NCBI RefSeq assembly: GCF_012027305.1
Contig: NZ_SNUF01000002.1
Span: 1-64,000, forward strand
DNA: 64,000 bases
From: Thermococcus sp. MAR1
GTDB lineage: Archaea; Methanobacteriota_B; Thermococci; Thermococcales; Thermococcaceae
Direction: 5' to 3'
A program made the translations under genes and the position numbers. Positions 32,778 to 41,683 of this stretch are shown in pieces. The notes beneath the pieces are model-generated. The model was not told the DNA's origin. It made no database searches and saw only the letters and a list, made by a program, of their open reading frames with translations. Positions within the stretch are counted from its first letter, which is position 1; each line of letters begins with the position of its first letter.

Positions 32778-33281
32778 ATGGGGTTTGCCGCACCGTTCCT
32801 GTGGTCCCTTATCGTCTACCTACTCCTCACCGCGGGCTCGGGAAGCGTTATCGCCTGGAGCCCCGGGGAGCTGGTTGCAGGAATTGTAATAGCGGCCATC
32901 ATCGGCTACGCCACAAAGGACATCATGAACGAAAAGCTGAGTTACTTCTTCAACCCGAAGAGATGGCTACTGTTCATAGTATACGCCATAGGGCCGTTCT
33001 TCTTTGCAATGGCCAAGGCCAACCTTGATGTCGCATACAGGGTCATAACGGGCAAGATACGGCCGGGGATAGTCAAGATATCACCCGACCTGACCAGAGA
33101 CGAGAGCAGAACTCTCCTCGCCAACTCGATAACCCTGACGCCTGGAACCTTCACCCTGGAGATAGACGAGGAGGGCAATTTCTACGTTCACTGGATAAAC
33201 GTGCCGCCCGGAAAGGAGAAGCCCACCCCTGAGGAGCTGTGTGGGTACCTTCCAAAATGGGCAAGGAGGATTGCGGAATGA
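32778..33281 (+). CDS. second Mbh-type operon, subunit A (MrpE-like)
   Basis: The 167-residue paralogue of the 24186 gene shares SKG/SGS-type start, LVAGIVIAAIIGYATKDI, IGPFFFAMAKANLDVAYRVITGKIRPGIVK and NSITLTPGTFTLEID. It is the first gene of a second complete hydrogenase operon in the same A-to-N order. GAGGTGGG precedes the ATG; the stop overlaps subunit B by ATGA. Confidence 0.92.
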   Translation: MGFAAPFLWSLIVYLLLTAGSGSVIAWSPGELVAGIVIAAIIGYATKDIMNEKLSYFFNPKRWLLFIVYAIGPFFFAMAKANLDVAYRVITGKIRPGIVKISPDLTRDESRTLLANSITLTPGTFTLEIDEEGNFYVHWINVPPGKEKPTPEELCGYLPKWARRIAE

Positions 33282-33577
33282 TAGAGAGCATGTTCATGTG
33301 GGCCATAATACTGCTCATGTTTTCGGCAACGCTGACCCTCATAAGGCTCCTAGCGGGGCCGACGATACCCGACAGGGCCGTCGCCCTGGACTCCATGACG
33401 ACCACCACGGCGGGAGCGATGGTAATCTATGGCGTGGTAACCAGGCAGGCGGTCTTCATAGATGTGGCACTGGTTTACGCGGTCCTGAGCTACATCGCGA
33501 CCCTCTACATAGCCCGCTATCTGGTCAAAAAGAGAGTGGGAGTTGCATGCGAGTGCGAGGAGGGGGAGGCGGTATGA
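33278..33577 (+). CDS. second Mbh-type operon, subunit B (MrpF-like)
   Basis: The 99-residue MrpF-type protein: three helices, AGPTIPDRAVALDSMTTTTAGAMVIYG and FIDVALVYAVLSYIATLYIARYL. It has a short cysteine-containing tail (CECEEGEAV) absent from the first operon's copy. ATGA overlaps on both sides. Confidence 0.92.
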   Translation: MIESMFMWAIILLMFSATLTLIRLLAGPTIPDRAVALDSMTTTTAGAMVIYGVVTRQAVFIDVALVYAVLSYIATLYIARYLVKKRVGVACECEEGEAV

Positions 33578-33927
33578 TAGAGTGGGTGATAGCGGTATTC
33601 CTGGCCATCGGCGTGTTCTTCAACCTTCTGGCCAGCGTTGGCATCCTTCGCTTCCCCGACGTCTACACGAGGATACACGCGGCAACAAAATGCACGACCT
33701 TCGGCACGATATTCATAGTGCTGGCCACGGTTACCTACGCGGTATACAGCTACTTCTGGGTGGAGAGGGACCCCTCGTGGATAACCATAGGGATACATTC
33801 CGCTCTGGTGGTCATATTCCTTGTCCTCACCAACCCCGTAGGAGCCCACGCCATCGGCAGGGCCGCCAGAAAGTCGGGCATACTACCCCACGGGGCTGTT
33901 ATAGACGAACTGGAGGGTCGCCTATGA
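33574..33927 (+). CDS. second Mbh-type operon, subunit C (MrpG-like)
   Basis: The 117-residue MrpG-type protein has LRFPDVYTRIHAATKCTTFGTIFIVLA and LTNPVGAHAIGRAARKSG. The start at 33574 is set by the ATGA overlap with subunit B; the longer frame upstream is only a reading through that gene. Confidence 0.92.
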   Translation: MIEWVIAVFLAIGVFFNLLASVGILRFPDVYTRIHAATKCTTFGTIFIVLATVTYAVYSYFWVERDPSWITIGIHSALVVIFLVLTNPVGAHAIGRAARKSGILPHGAVIDELEGRL

Positions 33928-34187
33928 ACTTCGAAGAACTCTTCTGGGCGCTTCAGGTCATGGCGGGGCTGGGGCTTCTGGTATCAGCCATAGCGGCGGT
34001 GAGGTTCAAGAACCTTGTCTCGGCCGTTATCGCGATGGCGGTGTTCAGCCTGATACTCTCGCTGGAGTTCTACATACTCCAAGCGCCGGACGTCGCGATA
34101 GCCGAGGCGGGAGTTGGAGCGTGCCTCACGACGGCCATGTACCTCCTGGCGATCAAGAAAACCACCGATGAGGAGGTGATAGAATGA
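33924..34187 (+). CDS. second Mbh-type operon, subunit D (DUF4040)
   Basis: The 87-residue membrane subunit has the DUF4040 motif [33 protein letters not shown]. The ATG at 33924 overlaps the subunit C stop (ATGA). Confidence 0.9.
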   Translation: MNFEELFWALQVMAGLGLLVSAIAAVRFKNLVSAVIAMAVFSLILSLEFYILQAPDVAIAEAGVGACLTTAMYLLAIKKTTDEEVIE

Positions 34188-34456
34188 GGCGCGCATTAGG
34201 CCTCTTCGCGTTCATGGGCTTCACGCTGTTCCTCCTCGTGGCCGTGACAAGCCTCAGACCCTTCGGAGAGCCGGCCCACACCGAGATGGACTCCTACTTC
34301 ATCGGGCACGCCCAGGAAGAAGCCTCGGCCAACAACGTCGTGACGAGCATAGTCTTCGACTACAGGGGTTTCGATACCCTCGGCGAGGCCACAGTGCTGT
34401 TCACCGCGGTTGCCGGCGTGTTGATGGCCCTCAGAAAGAGGGAGGTGAAAGCATGA
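34184..34456 (+). CDS. second Mbh-type operon, subunit E
   Basis: 90 residues: N-terminal helix ([20 protein letters not shown]), an outer loop, [31 protein letters not shown]. Parallel to the 25574 gene, with ATGA overlaps on both sides. Confidence 0.9.
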   Translation: MRRALGLFAFMGFTLFLLVAVTSLRPFGEPAHTEMDSYFIGHAQEEASANNVVTSIVFDYRGFDTLGEATVLFTAVAGVLMALRKREVKA

Positions 34457-34920
34457 CGACACTCATCATCAAGACGACCACCAGGTACCTGACGGCGCTC
34501 ATACTGACGTTTGGAGCATACATCATCCTCCACGGACACCTAACTCCTGGGGGAGGCTTTCAGGGGGGAGCCGTCTTCGCCAGTGGGCTTGCGCTCCTTT
34601 TAGTGGCGTGCGAAAAGGACGTCATAGCTAAGAGGTTCAGAAAGGTTCCGCTCAGCGCCTTTGAGAGCGTAGGCGCTCTTGGCTTTCTGGGAATGGCGAC
34701 ACTCGGCTTCATGGGGTACACGTTCTTCAGGAACGTCATAGCCAACAGCGGGTTCCCGCTCTTCGGAGACCCGACCCCGATAGGGATAAACCCAGGCTAT
34801 CTGAACACGGGCGGAACGCTGCCGTACATGAACATATTCGTCGGAACGAAGGTTCTGGCCGGATTAACGAGCATAATCCTGGTGTTCTACCTCCTCCTGG
34901 GGGTGAGGAAGGATGAATAA
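34453..34920 (+). CDS. second Mbh-type operon, subunit F (MrpB-like)
   Basis: The 155-residue MrpB-type subunit with [30 protein letters not shown]. Four helices. Its end overlaps subunit G by 8 bp (ATGAATAA), where the first operon has a 4-bp overlap. Confidence 0.92.
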   Translation: MTTLIIKTTTRYLTALILTFGAYIILHGHLTPGGGFQGGAVFASGLALLLVACEKDVIAKRFRKVPLSAFESVGALGFLGMATLGFMGYTFFRNVIANSGFPLFGDPTPIGINPGYLNTGGTLPYMNIFVGTKVLAGLTSIILVFYLLLGVRKDE

Positions 34921-35278
34921 CGTAATTCTAGTCAACTTCCCGTTCATAGTCGTGGCGCTCCTGCTGGCGGTGGGGTTCTACACGATAGGCTTCAAAAGGA
35001 ACCTCATCAAGGTCGTCATAGGCATTGAAATCCTTGAGGGGGCAGTCAACCTGTTTCTGATAGCCCTCGGATACGTCAAAGGCGCCTACGCCCCGATATA
35101 CACCATGGCACCGAAGGAAGCCGTTAACAACATGGTTCTGCCGACGCCCCAGGCACTCACTCTGACGAGCATAGTCATAGGTGTCGCCGTATCGGCCCTC
35201 ATGCTCGCCTTCGCCGTCAACATCTACGAGCACTACGGAACCCTTGACGTTACAAAGGTCAGGAGGCTGAAAGGATGA
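34913..35278 (+). CDS. second Mbh-type operon, subunit G (MrpC-like)
   Basis: The 121-residue MrpC/NuoK-type subunit: KRNLIKVVIGIEILEGAVNLFLIALGY and PTPQALTLTSIVIGVAVSALMLAFAVNIYEHYG, with a glutamate in the second helix. Coupled to subunit H by ATGA. Confidence 0.92.
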   Translation: MNNVILVNFPFIVVALLLAVGFYTIGFKRNLIKVVIGIEILEGAVNLFLIALGYVKGAYAPIYTMAPKEAVNNMVLPTPQALTLTSIVIGVAVSALMLAFAVNIYEHYGTLDVTKVRRLKG

Positions 35279-36828
35279 TCGAGCACCTGCCGGCACTCAT
35301 GATAGCCGTGCCCCTATTCGGGGCGTTTATAGCGCCTCTGCTGAAGAAGAAGGGAAGTGCTCCAGCCGTCTGGGCAATAATCATCACCACCGTTACGCTA
35401 GGTATCGGACTGCTACTCGTCAAAGAAGTGCTCGCTCAGGGCATGATGGTGTACGTCTTCGGGGCGGACAGGCCAACCCTCGTCCTGCCTTCCGGCTACA
35501 GGGTTCCGGTGAGGATAATCTTCGAGGTCGACGCGATAGGGGCTTTCATGGCGCTCTCGGCAACGCTCATGAGCTTCATCGGAGCGCTCTACTCCTACAG
35601 CCACGTGAGGAATGAGACCGGCCTTGAGAAGTACTACGCGCTGCTCCTCCTGCTTGAGGTTGGAATCCTCGGCATGGTCCTGACGGGAGACCTGTTCAAC
35701 CTATTCGTGTTCCTTGAGATAGCCGGAATAGCCGGTTCGGCGCTGGTAGGCTTCAGGAACTACAGGGGGGAGGCGAGCGAGGCCGGAATCAAGTACCTCA
35801 TAGTCAGCGCGGTCGCTTCACTGATGGTGCTGTTCTCAATAGGCCTGCTCTACGGTCAGTACGGAAACCTCAACATGGCCTACCTGAGCACTCAGATAAG
35901 CTTCAACACCGTCGACATGATAGCCCTCGGAATACTCTTCGCGTCCTTCGCGATGAAGTGCGGTTCCGTGCCGACCCACCACTGGGTCCCCGATGCCTAC
36001 ACCGAGGTCCCCTCCGGAATCAACCCCACTCTCCTGGTGGCGACCTACGCGAGCCTCTACGCCCTCTTCAGGGTGAGCTTCAGCCTCTTCGGTAAGGTGA
36101 CCATGAACATGAGCAGCCTCGGGTGGATAATGAGCATCCTCGGAGTCCTCACGATGTTCATAGGCGTCACCATGGCGCTCGTCCAGAAGGACGTCAAGAG
36201 GCTCATGAGCTACCACGCGATTTCACAGACAGGCTACATGCTCCTCGGAGTCGGCGTTGGCCTGGCAGTTCTCAACGACCCGGCAAAGCTCGCCGCCTTC
36301 GGAAGGGACGCGATGGCAGGTGGAATATTCCACATAATCAACCACATCATCTACAAGAGCCTCCTCCTCATGACCGCTGGGGCGCTCTTCTACGTCACCG
36401 GGACGAGGAACCTCAACGAGATGGGAGGCTTAGCCAGAAAGATGCCGTACACCACGATAGCCTTCATAGTCGGTGCCGCGGCAATATCGGGAATACCGCC
36501 CTTCAACGGCTTTGCAAGCAAGTTCCTCATCTACGAGACGTCCTACCAGCTCAGCCCGATCTTCGCGGTGTTCGCGATGGTCACGAGCGTCCTGACATTA
36601 GCGTCCTTCGTCAAGGTCTTTGCCTCGGCCTTCCTCGGACCGCCGGTCAAGAAGTACGAAGAGGTACGAGAGGTTCCGAGGAGCATGGTAGTGGCGATGC
36701 TAATCCTAGCGGCGCTGTGTATCCTCTTCGGTCTGTTCCCGAACGTGGTGCTGGACAAGCTGGTGTACCCGGCAGTTGACGCGCTGCTGAAGCTGAGCAG
36801 CTACCAGACGTGGGGTGGTCTGCCATGA
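35275..36828 (+). CDS. second Mbh-type operon, subunit H (MrpD-like)
   Basis: The 517-residue antiporter-like subunit is aligned throughout with the 26681 gene: LEKYYALLLLLEVGILGMVLTGDLFNLFVFLEIAG, MKCGSVPTHHWVPDAYTEVPSGINPTLLVA, HIINHIIYKSLLLMTAGALFY. There is a single H subunit, unlike the Mbx/Mbs sulfur-reducing complex, which has two. Proton or sodium pumping is expected. Confidence 0.94.
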   Translation: MIEHLPALMIAVPLFGAFIAPLLKKKGSAPAVWAIIITTVTLGIGLLLVKEVLAQGMMVYVFGADRPTLVLPSGYRVPVRIIFEVDAIGAFMALSATLMSFIGALYSYSHVRNETGLEKYYALLLLLEVGILGMVLTGDLFNLFVFLEIAGIAGSALVGFRNYRGEASEAGIKYLIVSAVASLMVLFSIGLLYGQYGNLNMAYLSTQISFNTVDMIALGILFASFAMKCGSVPTHHWVPDAYTEVPSGINPTLLVATYASLYALFRVSFSLFGKVTMNMSSLGWIMSILGVLTMFIGVTMALVQKDVKRLMSYHAISQTGYMLLGVGVGLAVLNDPAKLAAFGRDAMAGGIFHIINHIIYKSLLLMTAGALFYVTGTRNLNEMGGLARKMPYTTIAFIVGAAAISGIPPFNGFASKFLIYETSYQLSPIFAVFAMVTSVLTLASFVKVFASAFLGPPVKKYEEVREVPRSMVVAMLILAALCILFGLFPNVVLDKLVYPAVDALLKLSSYQTWGGLP

Positions 36829-37178
36829 CCTGGATTGAGAGCCTTACGCTGAACTCGCCGTCGGGCTTCTGGAACCCGATAGTCTGGCTGGCGTTCCTGG
36901 TTGTCTTCGCGGTCATCGGTTACCTCATTTATTCGCGCGGAAACAGAAGCTACAAGCCCAACACTGACCAAGTGAAGCCCTTCCTGAGCGGCAACGAGGT
37001 TGAGGACGTGGAAGAAATCCGCGTAAGGGCCGGCGACATATACTGGGGCTTCATCGAGGCGCTCAAGGGCTACTACAGCGTCCTCATGAGAATGCACACA
37101 GGAGACGTCAGGGACTACATACTCTGGTACCTCGGACTCGGTGCAGTAATCTTGTTCGTCCTCGTGGGGGGTGTGTGA
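36825..37178 (+). CDS. second Mbh-type operon, subunit I
   Basis: 117 residues with one helix near each end (WLAFLVVFAVIGYLIYSRG and LGAVILFVLVGGV) and the central FLSGNEVEDVEEIRVRAGDIYWGFIEALKGYYSVLMRMHTG. The ATG at 36825 overlaps the subunit H stop (ATGA). Confidence 0.88.
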   Translation: MTWIESLTLNSPSGFWNPIVWLAFLVVFAVIGYLIYSRGNRSYKPNTDQVKPFLSGNEVEDVEEIRVRAGDIYWGFIEALKGYYSVLMRMHTGDVRDYILWYLGLGAVILFVLVGGV

Positions 37179-37625
37179 ATGGGGAAGCTGACCAACTTTA
37201 AACGCTCCCTCTGGGTTTTCCATGCCTCCGGAGGGAGCTGTAACGCCTGCGATATCGAGATTATAGCCGCGTTAACACCGCGCTACGACGCCGAGCGCTT
37301 TGGAATCAAACTCGTCGGAAGTCCAAGGCACGCTGATGTCCTCCTCGTAACCGGGGCCATTCCAAGGGACTTCGCCGACAAGCTGAGGCGCATATACGAG
37401 CAGATGCCCGACCCAAAAGCCGTCGTGGTCATCGGGAACTGCGGAACCACTGGCGGAGTGTTCTACGACTCCTACAACATAGCCGGCCCGATAGACGAGG
37501 TAATCCCTGTGGACGTCTACGTCCCCGGCTGCCCCCCGAGGCCGGAGGCAATAATAGACGGCGTTGTGAAGGCTTGGCTCAAGATAGAGAAACTGGAAAA
37601 GGAGCTGGAGGGGAAGAAAGAATGA
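37179..37625 (+). CDS. second Mbh-type operon, hydrogenase small subunit J
   Basis: 148 residues with cluster cysteines C21 and C24 (GGSCNACDIE), C88 (GNCGTTGG) and C118 (PGCPPRPEA). It is shorter at the N-terminus than the first copy, and the third motif is changed from GACPTGG to GNCGTTGG. The start directly follows the subunit I stop; the stop overlaps subunit K (ATGA). Confidence 0.94.
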   Translation: MGKLTNFKRSLWVFHASGGSCNACDIEIIAALTPRYDAERFGIKLVGSPRHADVLLVTGAIPRDFADKLRRIYEQMPDPKAVVVIGNCGTTGGVFYDSYNIAGPIDEVIPVDVYVPGCPPRPEAIIDGVVKAWLKIEKLEKELEGKKE

Positions 37626-38185
37626 GGGAACCAATGAGCGCGGAAGAGGTCCTCAAGAGGCTCCAGGAGGCGCTCGGGGAGGCCATACTCTCCCACGAGG
37701 TCAGGGAGTACACCATGGGCGTCAGGAGGAAGAGAACGTACAGGGAACTCTGGATAGAGATAGACCCGGAGGCCTTCAGAAAGGCCGTCGAAGTCATGTT
37801 CGAGCTTGACTACCCGCACCTGCACTTCATAACAGGAGAGGACGATGGGGGCGACTCTCTGAGGATGGTCTACTCCTTCGGCCTGTTCTGGGCCATTCCC
37901 TGGGGAGAGCTCAGCGTCACCATGCGCTTCAACCTTCCAAAGGATAACCTAGTCCTGCCGACGATAACCGACCTGATGCCCGGGGCGGAGACAAACGAGA
38001 GGGAAATCAGGGAGATGCTGGGCGTTGAGTTCGAGGGACTGAAGAACAAGAGGCACCTCTTCCTGCCGGACGACTGGCCCGAGGGCAAGTACCCCTGGAG
38101 GAAGGACGAGCACGGCGTCGAGGACATGGTGAAGCACACCCACAGGAGCGTGAACGAAATAAGGAAGATGAGGGGTGAGGAGTGA
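37622..38185 (+). CDS. second Mbh-type operon, subunit K (NuoC-like)
   Basis: 187 residues with the NuoC-type MRFNLPKDNLVLPTITDLMPGAETNEREIREMLGVEFEGL and KRHLFLPDDWPEGKYPW. The start at 37622 rests on the ATGA overlap. The end runs straight into subunit L, with no insertion like that in the first operon. Confidence 0.92.
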   Translation: MREPMSAEEVLKRLQEALGEAILSHEVREYTMGVRRKRTYRELWIEIDPEAFRKAVEVMFELDYPHLHFITGEDDGGDSLRMVYSFGLFWAIPWGELSVTMRFNLPKDNLVLPTITDLMPGAETNEREIREMLGVEFEGLKNKRHLFLPDDWPEGKYPWRKDEHGVEDMVKHTHRSVNEIRKMRGEE

Positions 38186-39423
38186 TGGCGAAAACCCAGT
38201 ACTACGTCCCCGTCGGGCCCATTCATCCCGCACTGAAGGAGCCTATAAGGGTTGAGGCTAAGGTCGAGGGCGAGAGGATAGTCGAGGTCGACGTCAAGAG
38301 GGGCTTCGCCCACAGGGGAATAGAGTACATGGGCATGAAGAGGAACGCGATACAGACGCTCTACCTCTCGGAGAGGATATGCGGAATCTGCTCGATATCG
38401 CACCCCTATGCCTTCGTCATAGGAAGCGAGAAGGCCCTGGGAATAGAGGCTCCTCCAAGGGCCCAGTACATAAGGACGATAATAGCCGAGCTGGAGAGGA
38501 TTCACAGTCACATACTCTGGCTCGGTGTGGTTGCCCACGAGATGGGCTTCGACTCCCTCCTGTTCTGGACGTGGAAGGGCAGGGAAAAGGTCCTCGACAT
38601 ACTTGAGCTTCTCACCGGGAACAGGATAAACTACTCCGTGTTCATGATAGGCGGCGTCAGGAGGGATATCAAGGAGAGCCACGTCAAGGCCCTCAAGGAC
38701 ATGATAAACTACTACAGGATATTCACGGAGGAGATGAAAGACGTCTTCCTGGCAGACCCTGTCTACAAGGCAAGAACCAGGGGAGTGGCACAGCTCTCCA
38801 GGGATATGGCAAAGAAGCTTAACGTATGCGGGCCCGTTGCCAGGGCCGCTGGCTTGAGGATGGACGTCAGGCAGGACAACCCGTACGACGCCTACGCTGA
38901 CATCGGGGTCAGGGCAGTGGTTCCCCAGGACATAGTGGGCGAGGCCAGGGGAGATGCCTACGATATAACCATGGTGAGGCTCTACGAGATAGAGCAGAGC
39001 CTCGACATAATCGAGTTCTGCCTCGAGGAGATGCCAGAGGGCAAGATAATGGCCATTCCGAACTACGTGGCGCTTCTGGCCAAGATACGGCGGAGCGAAG
39101 GGGAAGCGATAGGAATGCACGAGGCACCTCGCGGTGAGGTCATCCATTACTTCAAATACGGCAACAAGCGCGACGGACCGGTCGTCTGGAAGGTAATAGC
39201 GCCGAGCTACAACAACATCAACACCTGGGCTCCGCTCCTCCTCGGCGCTGAGGTGGCGGACATACCTATAGTCGTCGCCTACATCGACCCGTGCATGTGC
39301 TGCAACGACAGGGTCGCGGTGGTAAGGGACGAGAGCGGCAGGCTGATCGACCCCGCAACCCTGCACCTGAAGGCGGTTGAGAAAACAAGGAAGCTCAGGG
39401 AAGAGCTGGGGGTGAGGGCATGA
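38185..39423 (+). CDS. second Mbh-type operon, [NiFe] catalytic subunit L
   Basis: The 412-residue large subunit keeps all four NiFe ligands: C66 and C69 in ERICGICSISH, C370 and C373 in DPCMCCNDR, with an extra cysteine at 372. It is clearly diverged from the canonical copy (VGPIHPALKEPIRVEAKVEGERIVEVDVKRG). Because both CxxC pairs are intact it should be a hydrogenase and not a sulfur reductase of the Mbx type, in which I recall ligands being lost. The ATG at 38185 (after GGGGTGAGGAG) is better than the GTG at 38182. Confidence 0.94.
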   Translation: MAKTQYYVPVGPIHPALKEPIRVEAKVEGERIVEVDVKRGFAHRGIEYMGMKRNAIQTLYLSERICGICSISHPYAFVIGSEKALGIEAPPRAQYIRTIIAELERIHSHILWLGVVAHEMGFDSLLFWTWKGREKVLDILELLTGNRINYSVFMIGGVRRDIKESHVKALKDMINYYRIFTEEMKDVFLADPVYKARTRGVAQLSRDMAKKLNVCGPVARAAGLRMDVRQDNPYDAYADIGVRAVVPQDIVGEARGDAYDITMVRLYEIEQSLDIIEFCLEEMPEGKIMAIPNYVALLAKIRRSEGEAIGMHEAPRGEVIHYFKYGNKRDGPVVWKVIAPSYNNINTWAPLLLGAEVADIPIVVAYIDPCMCCNDRVAVVRDESGRLIDPATLHLKAVEKTRKLREELGVRA

Positions 39424-40385
39424 CCCCCGAGACCCTCATTTACGCGTTCACCTTCCCCGTGCTGGGGGTCTTCCTCGGGCTGGTCTACAAGGGTATAGAC
39501 AGGTGCTTCTCGGCGAGGCTGACCTCAAGAATAGGCCCCCCCATAAGACAGCCCTTCTGGGACGTTGGCAAGCTGCTCCTGAAGGAAACCGTCGTTCCCG
39601 AGAACGCGGTGGCATGGATATTCAACGCCATGCCGATAGTTTCCTTCGCGGCCTCGATGACCCTGCTCCTCTACATACCCTTCGGAGTGCTCAAGGCCCC
39701 GCTCGAGGGCTACGGAGACTTAATCGTCATCCTCTACCTGCTAACCCTACAGTCGCTGGCAATGGCCATAGGCGGCTTCGCCTCAGGAAGTCCGTTCTCA
39801 TCGGTGGGTGCGCAGAGGGAAATGGTGCTCATGATGAGCTACGAGATGCCGCTGGCGACGGTCATAGTCGGCTTCGCCGTGCTCTACCGGAGCTTCTCGC
39901 TGACGACCATAGCCAGCACACCGGTGTGGGGCGTCGCGGGTCCGCTCGCCGCCATGGGCGTGCTGCTGCTCTTCATAGCTCTGCTAGTCGTCACGCCGGC
40001 CGAGCTGGCCAAACTGCCCTTTGACATCGCAGAGGCTGAGACGGAGATATGTGAGGGTATGCTCGCCGAGTACAGCGGGAGGAACCTTGCTCTGTTCTAC
40101 CTCTCCGATGCCGTCAGGGGCTTCGCCATGGCGGCGCTGGAGGTGGTGCTGTTCTTCCCGTTCACGCTGACGAGCATGCTGAACCTGAGCCTCACTGGAA
40201 CAGCATACTACGCCGTCGAGGCGCTGTGGTTCCTCTTCAAGGTGCTGGCGATATACCTGCTCGCCATAACGCTGGTCAGGACGTCCTTCGCCAGGTTCAG
40301 GATAGAGCAGGCATCCAGAGTGTTCTGGGTCTACGTCAACATCATAGCGCTCGTCGGACTCGCGCTGGTATGGCTGGGGGTGTGA
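39420..40385 (+). CDS. second Mbh-type operon, membrane anchor subunit M (NuoH-like)
   Basis: 321 residues, about eight helices: RLTSRIGPPIRQPFWDVGKLLLKE, and the loop TPAELAKLPFDIAEAETEICEGMLAEYSGRNLALFYL. Homologous to NuoH and the 31116 gene. ATGA overlap with subunit L. Confidence 0.94.
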   Translation: MTPETLIYAFTFPVLGVFLGLVYKGIDRCFSARLTSRIGPPIRQPFWDVGKLLLKETVVPENAVAWIFNAMPIVSFAASMTLLLYIPFGVLKAPLEGYGDLIVILYLLTLQSLAMAIGGFASGSPFSSVGAQREMVLMMSYEMPLATVIVGFAVLYRSFSLTTIASTPVWGVAGPLAAMGVLLLFIALLVVTPAELAKLPFDIAEAETEICEGMLAEYSGRNLALFYLSDAVRGFAMAALEVVLFFPFTLTSMLNLSLTGTAYYAVEALWFLFKVLAIYLLAITLVRTSFARFRIEQASRVFWVYVNIIALVGLALVWLGV

Positions 40386-40388
40386 AGC

Positions 40389-40880
40389 ATGGTAAACAAG
40401 ATGATGTTCGTCCTGCTAAAGCAGCTCGTCAAAAAGCCAGCCACAAATCCCTTCCCCGTCAAGCATGCTCCCGCTAACGTCACTGCCCTAATAGAGAAGG
40501 TGCAGAAGGGAGAGGTTCAGATAAACCCACCCGTTCCGGTTCCCGAAGGGTTCAGGGGTAAGCTCATCTATGACCCTGAGAGATGCATAGGCTGCAGGCT
40601 GTGCATAATGGTCTGCCCGGCGGATGCCATGGAGTGGGTACCGGAGCTCAAGAAGATAAGGCACTACGTCTCGCGCTGCATGTTCTGCGCCCTCTGCGTC
40701 GATGTCTGTCCGGGCAAGAAGTTCCCCGGCGAGGATAAGGCCGTCAAGGCGCTCAGGATGAGCGAGGAGTTCCTGCTAGCGGACTACGACAAGTACAGCG
40801 ACAACCTGATAGAGGAGCCTCCCGAGGCAAAGGAGCCCTTCAAAAAAGAGGTGAAGGAGGCAGTGGAGTCAGAAGGCTAG
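40389..40880 (+). CDS. second Mbh-type operon, ferredoxin-like subunit N
   Basis: 163 residues with two [4Fe-4S] motifs, CIGCRLCIMVCPADA and CMFCALCVDVCPGKK. Compared with the first copy it has an extra 20 residues near the N-terminus and an insertion after the second motif. It ends 6 bp before the convergent ferritin-like gene, so there is little room for a terminator. Confidence 0.94.
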   Translation: MVNKMMFVLLKQLVKKPATNPFPVKHAPANVTALIEKVQKGEVQINPPVPVPEGFRGKLIYDPERCIGCRLCIMVCPADAMEWVPELKKIRHYVSRCMFCALCVDVCPGKKFPGEDKAVKALRMSEEFLLADYDKYSDNLIEEPPEAKEPFKKEVKEAVESEG

Positions 40881-40886
40881 CGTGAG

Positions 40887-41399
40887 CTAAGCCTCCATCC
40901 CCTTTTTTCCCACCCCGCTTCTGTAGTCGTAATCCCTGATGAGGGATTCAACGGCCCTCTCGTGGAGCCTCTCAGTGGAGCCGAGGTAAGAAAAGACCGC
41001 CCTCAGGGTTTCCTCATCGGCCTTCTCGGCTAGAATCGAGTAAACCCTCTCTGCAACCTCCTCCAGCTCAAGGGCGCACTTAAGAACGGCAAAAACGTCG
41101 TTCTCACTCTCGAGCTCCCTTATATCGGAGAGCCCCTCCAACGATGGGCCGTTGACTGCAGGAATCTCCGCCCCGAACTTCCTCGTGTAAAGGGCCCTCA
41201 GCTTCTTCTCATGTCTCCTAGCTTCCTGGCCGAGGAGTTTGAACATATCCCAGACGGCCCCATCAATCTCCATGCCCCTGGCCTTCTCGGCCAGCTTCTC
41301 GTAAAGCAGGGCCTTATCACCCTCTAGGGATATCCAGTGGGCGAGAAGCTCCTTCAGCGGAAGCTCCTCAAGGAAAGACAATCCTTCGAGATCGACCAT
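40887..41399 (-). CDS. ferritin-like (rubrerythrin-type) protein
   Basis: The 170-residue four-helix protein has two E...ExxH helix pairs that could bind two metals (SLEGDKALLYEKLAE with EARRHEKKL; LELEEVAERVYSILAE with STERLHERAVE). It lacks the rubredoxin domain of full rubrerythrins. I chose the ATG at 41399 because GGTGAGTGAG precedes it, over 41420, which has none; a TATA (TATAAAAC, about 41430) fits. It is one of three paralogues in a row, possibly for iron or peroxide handling. Confidence 0.75.
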   Translation of the reverse strand: MVDLEGLSFLEELPLKELLAHWISLEGDKALLYEKLAEKARGMEIDGAVWDMFKLLGQEARRHEKKLRALYTRKFGAEIPAVNGPSLEGLSDIRELESENDVFAVLKCALELEEVAERVYSILAEKADEETLRAVFSYLGSTERLHERAVESLIRDYDYRSGVGKKGMEA

Positions 41400-41683
41400 C
41401 TCACTCACCCAGTAAACCATACTCGGGAGGTTTTATACGGGCTTTGGCACAACCGTCTATGGAAGGAGTTTAGGAGAAAAGAACCGCCGGCAAAGGATTT
41501 ATCAAAAGAAGAAATGTTTTTGAATCGGATTTCGGGTTTTCATATCTTTTTCTAGCCGAAGGACATATTAACAACGCCCTTAAAGACCCGAGTTTCAGAT
41601 TGCCCATATCCGCTTCCGATTCATTACCTAAAAGGTTCCAGAGGAAGTAAGAGACCGGACGAAACTTATGGAAACATCTCAAC

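Noticed and set aside
37870-39366. 498-codon open frame on the minus strand
   Set aside because: It is antisense to hydrogenase subunits K and L, has odd composition and no ribosome site. The plus-strand genes are certain.
41470-41682. 70-codon frame in the gap between ferritin-like genes
   Set aside because: AT-rich, low-complexity product and no ribosome site; the gap otherwise shows only the TATA of the 41399 gene and T-rich stretches.
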